Below, in pieces: positions 47,682 through 59,712 of a stretch of 64,000 nt of DNA. The position numbers and the translations under genes are program-made. Position 1 is the stretch's first letter. Every line of letters starts with the position of its first letter. The notes beneath the pieces were generated by a model. That model saw only the letters and a program-made list of their open reading frames with translations. It searched no databases and was not told the DNA's origin. The stretch is from Verticillium longisporum. Its lineage: Eukaryota; Ascomycota; Sordariomycetes; Glomerellales; Plectosphaerellaceae. Location: positions 4,650,001 through 4,714,000 of the forward strand of contig JAETXT010000005.1 in the NCBI GenBank assembly GCA_019188255.1. Direction: 5' to 3'.

Positions 47682-49618
47682 TGTTGTAAAGGAACGTTAA
47701 GAAGCAGGAAGTGAAGTAAGAGATGGTGAATGATCGTAAGGTAAGGGAAAAGAATGACTGACGGGGGTGGGATGAAATGAGTGTCGGTTCAATAGCCTAG
47801 TACAGACAAGACGAAACTGTCATGACCATCATGGAGATAGAAGCCATGCCATGAGTTGAGGATAGCACCAAGCCTTTTATCATCAAGTCCAAGTCATCCA
47901 GAGGCACCATGTCTCATTACTAGGGAGTTGGTTCAAATGCCAGTGAACCGGGCAGACGTGCCTGCCCCCGGTCACCTTCGGCCTACGGCACAGACAGCGA
48001 GTCAGTGCCGTCACGATATTTAGTGCATGGTCTGTCTAAGGTTTTGCTGGCGTCGATTGACAAGAAATGAGGCCTTAATAGGGTGATGCTATTCGTCTGC
48101 TCGTGTCGGAATCTGCTGATCAGTGACAAGAGTGACGTCGAGGCAGAATTAGATGATGAACCGCCGCCTCGCGCTGGAGTGTAGTTCAAGTCATGGAGTA
48201 GCAGCAGCGTGATACGCGGTGCAGCGAGGACGAGAATTGCTCACAAGTCTATAGCATTACACTCTTTTCCGCAGAGTACTTGTACATCAAGCGCAAGCAA
48301 TCGCCACGAGGGCTACGTCACTCATCCCGCGTGCCAAGACGTCGTCGTCTATTGAAGGCTGTCAAACCCGCTTGGCGTTCCCAGGTTATTGATTGAGAAC
48401 AGTGGCGTAGAAGCCGTTCGCGCTGGCCAAAAGTCGAGCGGCATGGCACCGTCCAAGGGCGCTGCCAAAAGCAGATCGGATCGACGTGGTGGTACGCTGA
48501 TTCCATGACCCATGTCCCATGTCCCAAGCAAGGGCCATCCTCCTCTTCAGTCTTCAAATCGCCCGGAGGTCCCGGTTAAAGCCCCTGAACTCGGTAACTG
48601 AGTTCGGTTCCTGCTTTGATTCAGGAGTTCGTACCCATCAAGGTTTACCTTACTTCCTTAGCTCGGGTTCCCGTGTGCCCTGGCATGAAAAGGAGACCAT
48701 CGCGCCACTTGAGCCAATTTGGGCGAACAGGGAGGGCTGGATGCTACCGGACAGAGTGGCCAGGACGCGACGGGACCAACCCCCTCGAGGAACTCGCGAC
48801 TTGGAAGGCCGTAGAAAGAAACGTGTCACTCGCTGTCTTGGTCCATACGAGCACGTTGTTGCTTCGTGTTTCGATGGCAGCCCTTTGATGGAGCCACGAG
48901 TCTGGGCCTCGTGGCGGGTAGTGTGAGCGTGGCCAATAACCCATACTAGGCCCGCCCTTGCTTTGTCGACCCTAACCCCAACCCTGAAAATCGACATTGA
49001 GCTCAGGGGCTTGGGCTTGCCATCACCTCATCTACCCTGACTGTCCTTTGACTGCATCTTTGAATTAGGCTCCGATTCTACTACCCGCCTCTGAACAGGC
49101 CAACCTCGTTAAACAAGGCACAGGACCCCGACAAGCCTGGCGGGGGCATCTTCGCTTCTGCGAAAACCTTGATCGTAAGTTGCATTTCAAGGTCGTTAAT
49201 CCATCATTTATCACATGCCCATGACCGCCAGCATGAGCGACAACTTGTGGGTCTCGGCAGATGTGGTATTAGTCGTCCAACAAAGAGGTATGGGAATGGT
49301 TGTATGGAATTGGTAGGAATTCCCCTAGCTAAAAACGCCACTGAGAAGTATCCCTGAATAGACCTTCCTAGATGCAAACAGCCGCAATCCTTGCATGGGA
49401 AAGGCTGACAGAATCCCGGCCCGTCATGATTGATTGCTTGCAATGCCATCAAAGCCGCGCGGCGCGCCTCGCCGCGGAATGGCATTACTCCGAGAACCCC
49501 AAGCTGATGCCTAATTCGATTGCCGGCTGTCTACATGTAAGCATCAATCACCAAATCCTCCCAATCTGGTGCTGAATGCTCCGCTCGTTGGCCACGGGTT
49601 GGTGTCACGTGTTGCCCC
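47682..49618. other. Intergenic, no recognised gene
   Basis: 1.94 kb upstream of the chitinase and downstream of the RTA1-like gene. A GC-rich imperfect hairpin (ACCGGGCAG ... CTGCCCCCGGT) lies at about 47947-47973. No conserved coding sequence, tRNA or repeat was found. Confidence 0.4.
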
Positions 49619-50651
49619 TCAATACCGAGGCTGCAGCCCGATGCCCGACGCAAAACTCGCAATCCTGCCCTTTTGTCCCAAAATCTCCGCCGGATGTACA
49701 AAGTTGAACAGCACCATGGTGATGAACATCAGCAGCGCGTCAAAGATGTACAGGTACACCTCGTGGCTGAGCAGGTACCCGTCGAAGCCCTGAAGATACT
49801 CGACGGCGCGAAACAGCGAGCGCACCATGATGAGCATGCCGGCGGCGTAGAGAATCTTGAGGTGCTTCTCCCAGGGGATGCCGATGCGTGAGCGGGCCGT
49901 CGGGGCGCGACGGACTCTGACGTGGAAGTTTACGGCGACGACAAGGAAGATGCCGAAGAAGATGAGCTGGACGAAGAGGCCGACATTGATGATGTTTGCG
50001 CCCGTCTTCAGAGCCGCAAGGGTACCGGATGCTTGGTATCCGCCGCCTAGTGGCCAAGTCAGATCAAGGGTAGGAGAAAGGGGCCACGTAGAAGGATTTG
50101 AGACTTACCTCCACCTTGGAGGAAGAAGGAGAGCACGTCGCCGATAACAAACAGCTTGGTCATCCACTTGCGTGGAATAAGAGAATGACCCTCGCCGTCT
50201 ATGAGAGTGACGATTCTACCGAGCTCCATGTAAATGGTCGCGGCAAATAGGGCGGGAGCAACGAGCAGCAGGATAGCTTGGAGAATGTATGGCGTCAAGG
50301 TCCAGTCAGGGGTCTCCTTGCCTGAGGCAAAACGCCCACCATACCCGACCATCTCGACTGTGAAATTATTAGTGACTTCGTCCTGCCTGAAAGCGGATTC
50401 GTTGGGAGGCTTGGGGACGTACATATGCCGCCGGCGATGATGGGTATCATGATCCATATGCGGGTGCGTACCAGCTGCCAACAGTGCCAAAGAGTGGTGA
50501 CCAAGAATGCCAGCAGAAATATGATAGCACCGACTTCTGAAGGGTGGTAGTGATACAGCTTGAAGATTTGCTCCTCCGCAGGAGCTGTGGAGTTGGCCGA
50601 AGAGGCACCAGGTACTTCAGCATTGGCTGCTAAGCGAGCAAAAAGGTCCAT
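49619..50651 (-). CDS. RTA1-like seven-TM membrane protein
   Basis: Complement(join(49619..50046,50109..50357,50423..50651)), 301 residues. It belongs to the RTA1/RSB1 lipid-translocating-exporter-like family, linked in yeast to resistance to 7-aminocholesterol and sphingoid bases; members are plasma-membrane proteins. It starts MDLFARLAANAEVPG, and TM1 follows YHYHPSEVGAIIFLLAFLV. Family signatures are EMVGYGGRFAS, TLTPYILQAILLLVAPALFA, YMELGRIV, FVIGDVLSFFLQGGG and RSLFRAVEYLQGFDGYLLSH. Two GT-AG introns (65 and 62 nt) fit phase. A paralogue lies divergently at 52328-53282. Confidence 0.92.
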
Positions 50652-52327
50652 GATGAGGGATGCCTGGATTTTACAAAAAGAAAATGAGAATAAAAAAGAT
50701 AGGGGTGAGTCGTTATGTGTATAGTTCGCAATGATCAATGAAAGCAGGACGGATGAACGGCAAGTGAGGTCTGGCGGCAATGACCAGTTGAAGTATGTCG
50801 AAGGGTTCTGGAACAAACTAAGATTGAAGAGAAGGAAGGATTGTAGTACGATGAAATGGACAAGATACCTGCTAGTCAGTGGTTCGAGAGCATCGGGGTG
50901 TAGTTTTATGAGTGCTGCGAAGTCTCGGACCCGAGCCCCTTTGCAGAAAAGGAGATGCAGCTAGTTCCCGAGAAGCACGCGGTGCCCCTGTCGATCTACA
51001 CCATAGAAAAGAGGGAGAATTTGAAACTCGAATAGAGCGCGTCTCATCGTATCTTGCATAACGCCGACTACCTGTGGATGCCTCAAGTCATCGGATACTT
51101 GGCAGAGCTGGGACATGCTTCGGTCCTTTGCCCGCACTCTCTCGGCAAGTGACGCGAAAGCTTGTACTAGCTCCAACAAGTCCGGCCTCGTCTTTCCTGT
51201 CGTGGTACATCTCATCTATACAATGACAGCTGTTGTTGGCCCTCCCGCGTCAAAGCACAAATCCCGACTGTTGCGACGAGGCCGGGTTTTCCTTCCTTTG
51301 CGCCAAGCTATCCTCGGGCGTGCTTGAGTGTGGCCATGTTTGCTGCAGTAATTACGCAGGTCCCAATCTTGCCTCAGGGTCTCCTTTGGCGCATACGTAG
51401 GTGCTGTGCTCGTTTACGAAAAAGTTTATCTCGCTTTTTGAACAGTCTCGCCAAGCGCTGGCTCGGACCGCCTCGCATTCCACAGCGGCTATGTCGGGGG
51501 ATTTTCACTGCGCTTTGCGAGCACTGGTCTGGATTTAGCAGACCTCAGGTGAGGCTGTGTGCTCCTGCTCACCTGGTTCCAGTGAGGAGGGCTGGCCTAT
51601 GAGCAGACCATTAAGGGAGGCTCTCCAGAGCCAACATGATCAGATTCTGCCTTCCTCATGACGCGTCACATCAACTCTCTGATTATGCACCGCCATGACG
51701 GCCATGCAGTGAGCCCAATGCCCGTTAGAGGCCGTCTTGTCATGAGGCGGAGCAAGGGCGTCAAGGCCGGAAAGGGGCACCGCCCGAACACGCATACGAT
51801 GAGAAGAAACAAGCAATGCACTGCAAGACGAAAGCAACAATCTCGAATACAGAATGGCTTTGAGGTCCACTTCTGCTCGTCAGGTCAGCCCCCATCAGGA
51901 AAGGCCCGTCCGAGGTCAAGTGGATCTGGACCCTGGGAATCCAGATCGGGCATCGCACAGCGCTCGTACTTCGTATACACGCCGATTCGGTACGAAGGTG
52001 CCGCCGCGAACGAGCGAGCGAAGCGACCAACCGACCTGCCTGCTCGTACATGGCTCGCGAGACGAGGCGAAGCCGCCCGACGGCGTTGCCGACCAGCGGG
52101 AACATGACCCAGGACATTTTTCGGCGACAAGCGTCGCAAGTGGCCTTGCTTGGAGACATATACTCGCGCAGGCGCTCACACGGTTCCGATTCGAAACATG
52201 GTTTCACAGCTTCGCCTTCCGTCCTCGCTTTTTTCTCAACCTCTGTAGTTAACATCGACAAGTCGCCAAAAGACTTGGGCTTTTTCTCTTGTTGAGAGGC
52301 GATTTCCACCTCAACACTAGGACCATC
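50652..52327. other. Shared divergent promoter of the two RTA1-like genes
   Basis: 1.68 kb between the two start codons. Small ORFs have no recognised family and I saw no repeats or RNA genes. Confidence 0.45.
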
Positions 52328-53282
52328 ATGTCCTCAGACGCGGGCGCGGCTTCGGCCGATAGCTTTGACTTCAAGCTCTACCGCTACACGCCCTCACTGC
52401 CCGCCGCCATCGTCAGCGTCGCCATCTTCGCCGTCCTCACGGCTGGCCACGTATGGCGAATGTCGCGGGCGCGCGCCTTCTACTTTACGCCTTTTGTCAT
52501 TGGCGGCATCCGTAAGTTTCTGCTCTCCAAAGCGCCGCAAACCCTCTGCCATGGTCAAGCCCAAGCGCCGCGATTCTGACAGTCGTCCCTCTGCAGTCCA
52601 GGTCATAGGCTACTGCGGCCGCATATGGGGCCACTTTGACAAGCTGTCCATCCCCGGCTTCGTCGTCCAGGCCATCCCTATCCTCGTCGCCCCGGCCCTC
52701 TACGCCGCCTCCATCTACATGATCCTCGGCCGCCTCATACGCACCCTCCGCGCCGAGCACCTCTCCCTGCTGCCCGTGGACTGGGTGACGCGCATCTTCG
52801 TGACCGGCGACGTCGTCGCCTTCTCCCTGCAGGCGTCCGGCGGCGGCATCCAGTCAGGCGGCACGCTCGACCTGTACAAGCTCGGCGAGAAGATCATCAT
52901 CGCGGGCCTCTTTGTGCAGATCGTCGTCTTCGGCTTCTTCGTCGTCACGTCCATCCTCTTCCACCGCAGGATGAACGCCCAGCCGCCGACCGGGGCGTCG
53001 GTCGCCAAGGTCCCCTGGCGGCGCTACCTCTGGGTCCTCTACGTCACGAGCGCCATCATCCTCGTGCGCAGCGTCTTCCGCGTCGTCGAGTACCTGCAGG
53101 GCAATGACGGCTACCTCATCTCGCACGAGATATTTCTGTACATGTTCGACGCGCTCCTCATGGCGCTCTGCATGCTCATCTTTGCCGTGTGGTACGTGGG
53201 GCATCTGGAGAAGAAGCAAAAGCTGAAAGGACGCCGCCGTCATGGGCAGGATGATGTGGAGATGGAGATGGGTCGCAGGTGA
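52328..53282 (+). CDS. RTA1-like seven-TM membrane protein (second copy)
   Basis: join(52328..52511,52597..53282), 289 residues. Starts MSSDAGAASADSFDFKLYRY. Family signatures are VIGYCGRIWG, ILVAPALYAASIYMILGRLI, FVTGDVVAFSLQASGGGIQ and RSVFRVVEYLQGNDGYLISH, followed by a basic tail (KKQKLKGRRRHGQDD). The 85-nt intron sits at the same place in the protein (after IGGI) as the first intron of the neighbouring paralogue. The two proteins are clearly diverged, so the pair is not a recent duplication. Its role is probably lipid or stress related, inferred from the family. Confidence 0.93.
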
Positions 53283-53758
53283 AAAAACCAGGGAGGAGAA
53301 AAAGTTGTCGAGTTGGAAATTCTCATTTGAATCCCGATCCGCCTTGGCTACCTAGATTAAAGAGGTCTGGGTTTCTTCTTCATAGACATGAATCAATCTG
53401 TGTGATATAAACAACTTTCAGATCCTGGTGAGCCCCAGATAAAAGTTGCGTCCCTGGTGATCATTTTTCGAGTCTCGCGCGGTTGGGAGAAAATAGAAAG
53501 GTCATGAGGATGTGAGCTGCCTTGCTACCACCGCGGGCTAAAGATACCCAGTGAGGCTAATATGACCGTGGCGAATGAATATGTAGATTCAATCGAGTTG
53601 CAGTCAAGGAGGTGTAGGCTCCTGGCCTACGAACTCTACGAATATGACCCGTGACAGAGAGCTAGGGCTAATCCGAATGAAGCCATCTCTAATCTTCCGT
53701 CTTGATCTTTCGCTTCGGAATTTTGACAAATTTCAGCCGCAACTATCGGTGGCTTTCA
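53283..53758. other. Intergenic, convergent 3' ends
   Basis: 476 bp between the RTA1-like stop and the stop of the minus-strand regulator. Nothing was recognised. Confidence 0.45.
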
Positions 53759-55155
53759 TCAGCCGGCCTCGACCGTTTCGAGCGGCCACGATGTCCACGG
53801 CCGCCAGTAGTCGCCCAGCAGGTCATCCACCACTTCGACAATGTCTTTACCCCACCCCTCAATGAACCAAAAACTTCGGAGACGGTGCAAGATGACGCCA
53901 AAGTAAGCGAACATGATGAGGGCCGGCGGCTGCCGCTGACGGAGCTGCATGAAGAAAAAGTCGGGCGCGACGAGGATAAACATGATGGGCCCCGACGAAA
54001 CTTGGTTATGGCCAAAGGACTCGAGCACTTGCTCATCAAACGAGTCGAACTGTTCGACAAACATGAAGCACTTGATCAGCGAGCGCAAAATGTCGTCGTA
54101 GGCACCGGCATCGCTGCTCCCCCGCCACGCTGACCGAATCTCCCTCAGATGACGCGCGCTGTCGCCGGCGGCGTCGTCGGGGTTCAGTTCCTCCCAGTTG
54201 CCAACATCGAGCATGACCCTGAGAGGGCTGCTCCAGATAATTCTGTGGACGGGTTCGAGGACGATGCTGACGCCGCGTATCATGTTGACCCATTCAAGCC
54301 CCAGGATGCGGTCCTTCATGCTGCGTCTCGAGGTCCCAGCGGCCTCTTCACCGAGTTGCCTGGTGAGGCTGAAGGTGCAGATAATGTTGAGGGATGCAAA
54401 GGCGAAGAGTGCCTCACTATTTGCCTCGTCCATCTCGCTGATCGCTTGGTTGAAGCCCTGTATGGCGAGGGTGTGGTGGGCGGCGGCCTCGCGCACGAAG
54501 CTCGATTTCGTGAGCTTTTTTCATGGGCGAGGTGCAATGCGGACAAACACAAGATGCCGTGCATGAGGAACTCATGCTGGGTTGCGATCTCGGGTACGGT
54601 GATCTGCCATATGTGGGCGAACTTTGGATGAGTTATCAAGAGTTTGCTTGTCGACACGGTCCAGTGGTGAAGCAGGCCGAGGTCATGCAGGGTGAAGGAC
54701 GGGGCGTCACCGTGGGAGGCGGACGTGGTCGTCGAGAAAGGCGACACGGCGGCCGGGCTGGGGCCATGAGAACCGGTATTCAGGTGTGAATCTGCAGGAG
54801 ACGGAGCTAGCGGGCCGTGATCGGTACTGGTGATTGGATTGATGGAGGATGTGTGTGACGTCGATTCAACCGTCGCTCGGCCCCGAGGAAGCGGCTGTTC
54901 AAAATACACACAGGAGACGCCATGCCGATGACAAGCTTTGCAGGTGGGACGTTCTTCATTGCACTGCGGTACAGCATCAGCGTCCCGTGTTGGACAGCGG
55001 GGAGGGGAGCTCCAGCGTACCTTGACGCGCCGTCTCTTGCACTCGACACATCCTGTCCTCGACTTTGTGTGGGCTTTGCGTCGGTGCGAGGAAACAAGGG
55101 GAGCAATGCCCGAGGCATTGGGCGAAGGAGAATGGGTCGACGGCACGGATGGCAT
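53759..55155 (-). CDS. Zn2Cys6 transcription factor (UPC2-like architecture), frame broken once at a homopolymer
   Basis: Exon 1 is 55021-55155 and exon 2 is 53759-54963; about 446 residues if read through. Start MPSVPSTHSPSP. The zinc cluster is TGCVECKRRRVK, then CNEERPTCKACHRHGVSC, after removal of a 57-nt intron (54964-55020) that is in frame and stop-free. A Ser/Pro-rich linker is followed by FTLHDLGLLHHWTVSTSKLL, ITVPEIATQHEFLMHGILCL and SALHLAHEK. The frame then shifts at an A6 run (T6 on the plus strand, 54516-54521) into LTKSSFVREAAAHHTLAIQG and runs to a stop at 53759 with the family's C-terminal LLGDYWRPWTSWP. One more A restores continuity. It is divergent from the wax-synthase-type gene, a common arrangement of regulator and target in fungal metabolic clusters; the link is inference. 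Confidence 0.82.
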
Positions 55156-56174
55156 GAAGATACGTCAGAGATGGGTCGATACGAAGGGGGATGAAAGATT
55201 CGGTCTAACGCAAGATCGAGATGAACGAGGCACAATGGTGAACCGCCCGAACGAGATGGGAGACGGAATGTGTGGGATGTGTTGATGGATGAACGATGTA
55301 CGAGAGACAAGTGGAGGCTTGGCTTGTCTTCGGGGTGAGCTCGTACATGGTAACAAGCAGATCGTTCCCAGCCGTGAGTGGATCTCGGACCTCGTATCTC
55401 GTTTATCGACTTGGCCACCTGCTCGGGTCTTTTTAGTGGGAGGCGACGCCCAACGTCGGACCCTGATCGCTCGCTCGCTCGTTCGGCCAAGACGACCTGT
55501 CGGTACAATTTTACAATTCAAACCAGCCCGCCCTGTCTGAGGCATCTTCTACTCTTGATTGTCTCCTTCGAGCGGAGCTGATGCTGGCCTGTTGGGTCGC
55601 TGTTCATGGTGGCGCCTCGCACCCTAAGAGCAGAAACCAGCTGTGAGCAGCTGGCCCGCCACAGGAGGCAGGTGATGTGTTGACGTCACGCGGGAAGTCT
55701 CACATGCGAAAAAAACTGCACTAGGCAATGACGATGGGATGGGCGCCGAGGGGCAACTGCTGTCGGTGAGAGTCATGAAGTCAACGAACCGTGCTCACGA
55801 CTTCTCAGCCTCGGCCGGCCATCATCTTTCTGCTTGGTGCACCTGACATCGTCATGCAGCTCTTTTCCACCTCCTGCACCTACATTCGCCAGTCTCACCA
55901 GTGAGGGCTTCTCGAGGTGAAACCCCAGCCTCAGCTCTCTCGTGCCACGCGGCTGACCCGCCCAGGGAGTAAAAATGTCTTTTTGACTTTCTTTCGCACC
56001 TCGAAATCACGCGCCAGCTGTCGCCATTGCTGTGTCTTCCATTTTCTCTCTCTTCATACTTCAGTGGTTGGAGCGTGCATCTCGCAACATGATTGCAAGC
56101 ATAGCATAGCACCGGCACCTCTTGCACATCATCCAGCAACAGCAGCAGCAGAACTGGCCGCCCTGGCTTCGACA
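55156..56174. other. Divergent promoter of regulator and wax-synthase-type gene
   Basis: 1.02 kb between the two ATGs. No conserved coding sequence or repeat was found. Confidence 0.45.
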
Positions 56175-57751
56175 ATGACGGGCTCCCAGCCTGAGGCCCT
56201 GGCAGCCGCCCTCCTCGCTCAACACCGCGCCGCTTTCAAGGCAGACGTTGCCGCCGGCCGCGCCAACCCGCTCAATATCCCCTACCACTTCATCCCGGCC
56301 TTTGTCCTGCCCATCCTGTACATGGCCGTGCCGCACACGAAGCGCCCTTGGCTCTACGCCGCCCGCTGGCTCGTCCTCGCCTTCGTCATCCTGTTCAACC
56401 TCGACATGGTGCGTACCACGTCGAGTAGCAACGTGGCCATTGCCTACGTCACGGGGCTGTGGGCCGTTTGGAGCATCATGCACAACCTCACCATGCTCGT
56501 CTGGATGCAGCCGCAGTTTGACGCCGAGAGAGTGCGCCGTCATCCCAAGGTCCCGACGCCAGCTTCAAAATCGGCCGTTTCCAACGGACACGCCGCCCAC
56601 CCCCCGAAATCCTCGCAGGTGAGAGCATTGGCTCCCGGTGCCGACGTCGAGAAATACGACTACACCTGGCAGGCGTTCCCTGCCTCGGCCCCTTCTTCCG
56701 AACGCCTTTACTGGTCCTTCGAGCTCTTCGCCAGCTTCCGCGGCGCCGGCTGGTCCTGGGCCATCCCCACTATCCCTTCGCCGAGGCGGCCCGAGAAACC
56801 CCTTTCCGGTGAAAAGGTGCGCATGGACACGGTGCCACTCGTGACCCACGCCGGCTACACGACCTACCCCACCGAGCGGGCCTTCAACGTCGCCAAGCTC
56901 CGCGCCGTCGCCGTCGCCTACCTGGCCCTCGACGCCGTCAAAGTCGTCATGATGAAGGACCCTTACTTTGTACTTGGCTCCACCGCCGCCGCCGCCGCGT
57001 TGCCCCTGCCGCGCCACCTCGCCCTGCTGCCGCTCTGGCTCGTCCCCGTCGTGCGCCACCTCATGATCCTGTTCGGCCTCTACGCCGCCATCGCCTACCT
57101 GCTGTCCATGCACGACCTCATCCAGCGCCACATCGTCTCGCGCTTCATCCCCGCCCACGCCGAGCTCTGGCAGTACAGCTCCGTGTTCGGGTCCCCGTCG
57201 CCGTCCTCGATCGCGGCCTCGCCGGCTTCTGGTCCGCCTGGTGGCACCAGACCTTCCGCATCGACTTTGCCGGGCCCGGTGCCTTCCTCGTCAAAATGGG
57301 CCACCTCGCGCCGCGGTCGCCTGCCGCTCAGCTCATCGGCCTCGCAGCCGCCTTCGTGCAGTCCGGTCTCCTCCACGGTTGCGGCAGCTTCACAGCCGTG
57401 CCCCGCACGACGATCTGGTACCCCATGGTCTTCTTCGCGCTCGCCGGCGTGGGCGTCGCCGTGCAGCGTGCCGCGTGCAGGGCGCTGGCTCCGTGGATCG
57501 CAGGCTTGCCTCGTTCGGTACGGCGCGCGGGGAATCTGGCTTTCGTGGTGCTGTGGCTGCACGCCACCGTCTGGCCTGTGGCCGAAGATTTTGCCATGTC
57601 AGGCGTTTGGTTTTTTGAGCCGGTGCCCGTGTCATTTGTCAGGATGCTCGGGGGCGGACAGGTTGATCACGCCGTCTGGAGAATCGACTGGGATGCGTGT
57701 CCGCATTGGATCAAGGGGAGGCATTGGTGGCAGAGCGGCTTTGGGGGTTGA
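56175..57751 (+). CDS. Wax-synthase-domain membrane-bound O-acyltransferase, frame broken once at a homopolymer
   Basis: Starts MTGSQPEALAAALLAQHRAA; about 525 residues if continuous, single exon, about eight TM segments (for example FIPAFVLPILYMAV, WLVLAFVILFNL, LTMLVW, HLMILFGLYAAIAYLLSM). Family marks are ELWQYSSVFGSP, FWSAWWHQTFR, FVQSGLLHGCG (the active-site His region) and VVLWLHATVW. Such proteins acylate alcohols and often act in fungal terpenoid or meroterpenoid tailoring; the substrate here is unknown. The frame that ends in VFGS continues one frame over after a C4 run at 57193-57196; a fifth C makes the protein continuous. An in-frame extension upstream of 56175 exists but reads like untranslated leader. 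Confidence 0.82.
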
Positions 57752-59035
57752 GTTTTTATTTTATTTTTTGGGACGCTTGAAGAAATCAGAGTAGATGATT
57801 AGATTTATGGTAGAAGTAGCAGCACCCGGAACATAGCGACATATTGATACATGATCATCCAGCCCCGATGACTTTGCTCTGCGGCCTGCAGCTGAAGCCG
57901 AACCTCTTCGGGCGCTTTCAATTCTACCAGATCTATGGATTATAATATCGAGCGGTAATTCCCAGGTACTCGGCACTGTCAGTCAGGTTTCCGCGTCTCA
58001 GCGTTACCGCTCCGGACAGCTCGGCGGCAGAGACGGGGCATCCGCCGTCCGATCGGTCAGTGTTGCCTGTCGCGGCCGACCATGGTTCAGCCATGGACAT
58101 CCGAGATTGACTTGTTGGTCGTTCAAGCTGGACATGTACTCAAGATACCATCGCTTTGTGGAAATAAACAAAAGAAATCCTTGGGTCATATACTCCGCCC
58201 CGGAGAGCAAGAAGAATGAATCGGCAAAAGGGACCGGGACCCAAAGACAGGACTCGGACCGCTTCGCCGTACACGCAACTCGGCGACGTCAGTCACGTCG
58301 GCGTCGGCCTCCCGCGAACATGTCGCGGTGCCGTGCACTTTCGGGGAAGCGGGTCTGCCCACCAGCAGACGCTGTCGCGCCAAGACCAACGTCGACACGC
58401 TGCATGTCATGCTCAGAAAGTGAAGACGAGGCGATCAAGCATTCCACCATGTCGGGCTCGGCGAGCACCTCTTGTTTCATCGCATTGTTCTCTCGTGGCG
58501 ATCATGATACTTATTCCTGGGGCAGGGTCCAGGAACTGCGCGCTTGGGTTTAACGAACTGGAAGTTTGCGGAGGAAGAGCCCATCGACATGTGTTTCGTA
58601 AGTGATCGAGGCGATTCGCCCATGGACCTACGCAATCGTCAGCATGGGTCATCTCCAAGACAGTGCCAACTCGACTCAAGGACCACGGGCCCAATGGACA
58701 GTACACTGACCCCGGGAAGGTGATGGCAGTTGCGGTGTGTAGCGTGCAGGGACCTGAAAACAGCATCTCGCGGCTGCCAGTGGTGGGCATGGGGGTCAGG
58801 AGAGCACTTGACGTCACACCTAGTCCGGGATGTCACCTCGAGAAGATGCTTCTTAAGGCCTCATGACCATGACCGGGGGATGGCGGTCATACCAATCGTT
58901 TGGCCCGAGCCAGGATCGAGGGATCGAAGTCGCTTTCGTGCTGCGCTGGGTGCTACTCACACGGCGATGATGGCCGGCACAGCAAACTGCGGCGAAGCTT
59001 GTTAGAGGGACTGCATGAATAGTCCACAAAGGCTG

Positions 59036-59103
59036 ACACAGAAAGTCGAAATGGAACTCTTCATCTCGATGTTTTGCGAAATCTCGATCTCGACTTTCTG
59101 TGT
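59036..59103. repeat. Imperfect 17-bp inverted repeat (hairpin)
   Basis: The left arm ACACAGAAAGTCGAAAT (59036-59052) and right arm ATCTCGACTTTCTGTGT (59087-59103) pair with one mismatch around a 34-base loop, which itself contains CATCTCGATG and TCTCGAT repeats. It could be the remnant of a small MITE or a structured transcript; nothing around it decides. Confidence 0.6.
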
Positions 59104-59697
59104 AGATCAGCGCCTTGCCCTGCGCATTCGCAAGAATCCAGAAAGTCACCCATGTGTGCCCCCTGTAGGGGCCTGGGGATACGTCACTCGTAAGGTCAAA
59201 CAATGGCGGACCACACCTCAGGGGCCTGCGTTCCTTCGATTTGGACTGAACCGTGTTCACCGGACGTTGCAGGTCTGTGCCCTGTTGAGCTACAGTCCGG
59301 GTGAGTTTACTACTCAAACTCAATGAAGCTTGCCTGCGATATCAAAGGAAGACCCAGGTCAACCTGGAGGTAAGCATGAGAGACATGCCATCTGTCAGGT
59401 TGATGGTGAAACAAGGCATTGGAATGCTGTGATATGTATTGGCGGGGTACGCAGCCGCGGATAGTAATATGCTGGCGTGCCACTTCCTGCTCCGTTACGG
59501 AGCGATTGGAAATCAGGGACAAAGCAGCAGCCGTTTGCGGTGGACGTTAAAGACGGCAATCCTAGCGCTCTGGACACCCGAGACACTGTGGATCGCTCCA
59601 AGCCAACCACATCTCTCGTGGCACATGCAGCGCGTGATAATTGGTCAGAGGCTCATGCAGGCAATCTAACGCCAAAATCGCGTCGTGCCGCGACGAG

Positions 59698-59712
59698 ACG
59701 CGTTTGACGCGT
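59698..59712. promoter_or_regulatory. Paired ACGCGT (MCB-like) sites
   Basis: ACGCGT at 59698-59703 and 59707-59712, within a CGCG-rich stretch that is partly self-complementary. ACGCGT is the core of the MBF/MCB cell-cycle element in yeasts. No gene start lies close by, so its use is doubtful. Confidence 0.25.

Noticed and set aside
46806..47714. 302-codon Ala/Val/Gly-rich plus-strand ORF
   Set aside because: Antisense of the chitinase low-complexity repeats; repetitive codons keep several frames open.
47926..47951. GGTTCAAATGCC as a tRNA B box
   Set aside because: There is no A box at the proper distance upstream and no cloverleaf pairing.
59243..59292. tRNA-like A box (TAGCTCAACAGG) and B-box-like GGTTCAGTCC on the minus strand
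   Set aside because: The D-stem does not close, no acceptor stem pairs, and the B box is one base short. A chance resemblance is more likely than a tRNA gene.
59698..59712. Two ACGCGT sites as a functional cell-cycle promoter
   Set aside because: No gene start lies within a plausible distance; listed only as a weak regulatory feature.
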